Assembly: GCA_964503965.1 (NCBI GenBank)
Contig: CAZDCK010000015.1
Location: forward strand, 6,176 to 70,175
Reading direction: 5' to 3'
From: Eutrophocola sp964503965
Lineage (GTDB): Bacteria; Pseudomonadota; Gammaproteobacteria; Pseudomonadales; Pseudohongiellaceae
DNA length: 64,000 nucleotides
A model generated the notes under the pieces. It did not search any database. It was not told the DNA's origin and saw only the letters and a program-made list of their open reading frames with translations. This document shows, piece by piece, positions 63,948 through 64,000 of the stretch. The position numbers and the translations under genes were made by a program. Within the stretch, counting starts at the first letter, position 1, and every line of letters begins with the position of its first letter.

Positions 63948-64000
63948 TGGCACGCCCGGCAGGACTCGAACCTGCTACCCTCGGCTTAGAAGGCCGATGC
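63948..64000 (-). tRNA. tRNA-Arg(TCT), partial at window edge
   Basis: The last 53 bases hold the 3' part of a tRNA on the minus strand: CCA end, acceptor CGGGCGTG, T arm CAGGTTCGAGTCCTG, and the anticodon arm CGGCCTTCTAAGCCG with anticodon TCT. The D arm and 5' end lie outside. It matches the argU-type tRNA and probably shares a transcript with tRNA-His. Confidence 0.9.

Noticed and set aside
1..64000. CRISPR arrays, insertion sequences, prophage genes
   Set aside because: I looked for regularly spaced repeats, transposase or integrase motifs and phage structural genes on both strands and saw none.

Overview
The window comes from a free-living, probably marine, gammaproteobacterium of about 50% G+C. 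I judge this from gene order and protein families; no search was run. The block from rpsB to nlpD, with map-glnD-dapD-dapE reading away from it, matches the order seen in Pseudomonas and related aerobic gammaproteobacteria. Genus cannot be fixed from this sequence.

Region 1 (1-30,619, all minus strand) is a nearly unbroken housekeeping block. In transcription order it runs rpsB-tsf-pyrH-frr-uppS-cdsA-dxr-rseP-bamA-skp-lpxD-fabZ-lpxA-lpxB-rnhB-dnaE-accA-tilS-pyrG-kdsA-eno-ftsB-ispD-ispF-truD-surE-pcm-DUF368(popT)-nlpD(partial). It links translation, isoprenoid (MEP) and undecaprenyl-phosphate supply, lipid A/Kdo synthesis, outer-membrane assembly and fatty-acid synthesis. Many genes overlap or abut. 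Notable variants are a long Lys/Ala tail on S2, loop expansions in BamA and an insertion in RseP.

Region 2 (30,942-38,336) holds map, glnD, an ArsC/Spx-like gene, dapD and dapE on the plus strand, then rsmJ (minus) and a GNAT gene.

Region 3 (38,451-57,674) is accessory. It contains an NhaC-type antiporter broken by an in-frame stop, a two-subunit molybdenum hydroxylase (IorAB type), a fructosamine-kinase-like gene, a small secreted CHK/HLAHGD protein and a secreted CMD-family protein. It also contains a striking fusion of a GntR-type winged helix to a Bacteroidetes-like PurM (AIR synthetase) in an operon with a glutathionyl-hydroquinone reductase. A MATE exporter follows, then the regulators and OmpA-like protein of a 'proteobacterial dedicated sortase system' with no sortase or target beside them. 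Further along are GST, SRAP, a DUF6152 pair, tRNA-Ser, a nitroreductase and queF.

Region 4 (57,687-64,000) carries a YadGH-like ABC exporter preceded by a structured, terminator-ending leader RNA with mutually exclusive pairings. Next are a hypothetical protein overlapping an all-alpha dUTPase, then a KAS III-like ketosynthase followed by a 7TM protein ending in a Fis-type HTH. The ketosynthase/regulator pair could be a signal synthase with a membrane one-component receptor. The window ends in tRNA-His and a partial tRNA-Arg.

The best candidates for something undescribed are the KAS III/7TM-Fis pair, the GntR-PurM fusion, and the leader RNA upstream of the ABC exporter.
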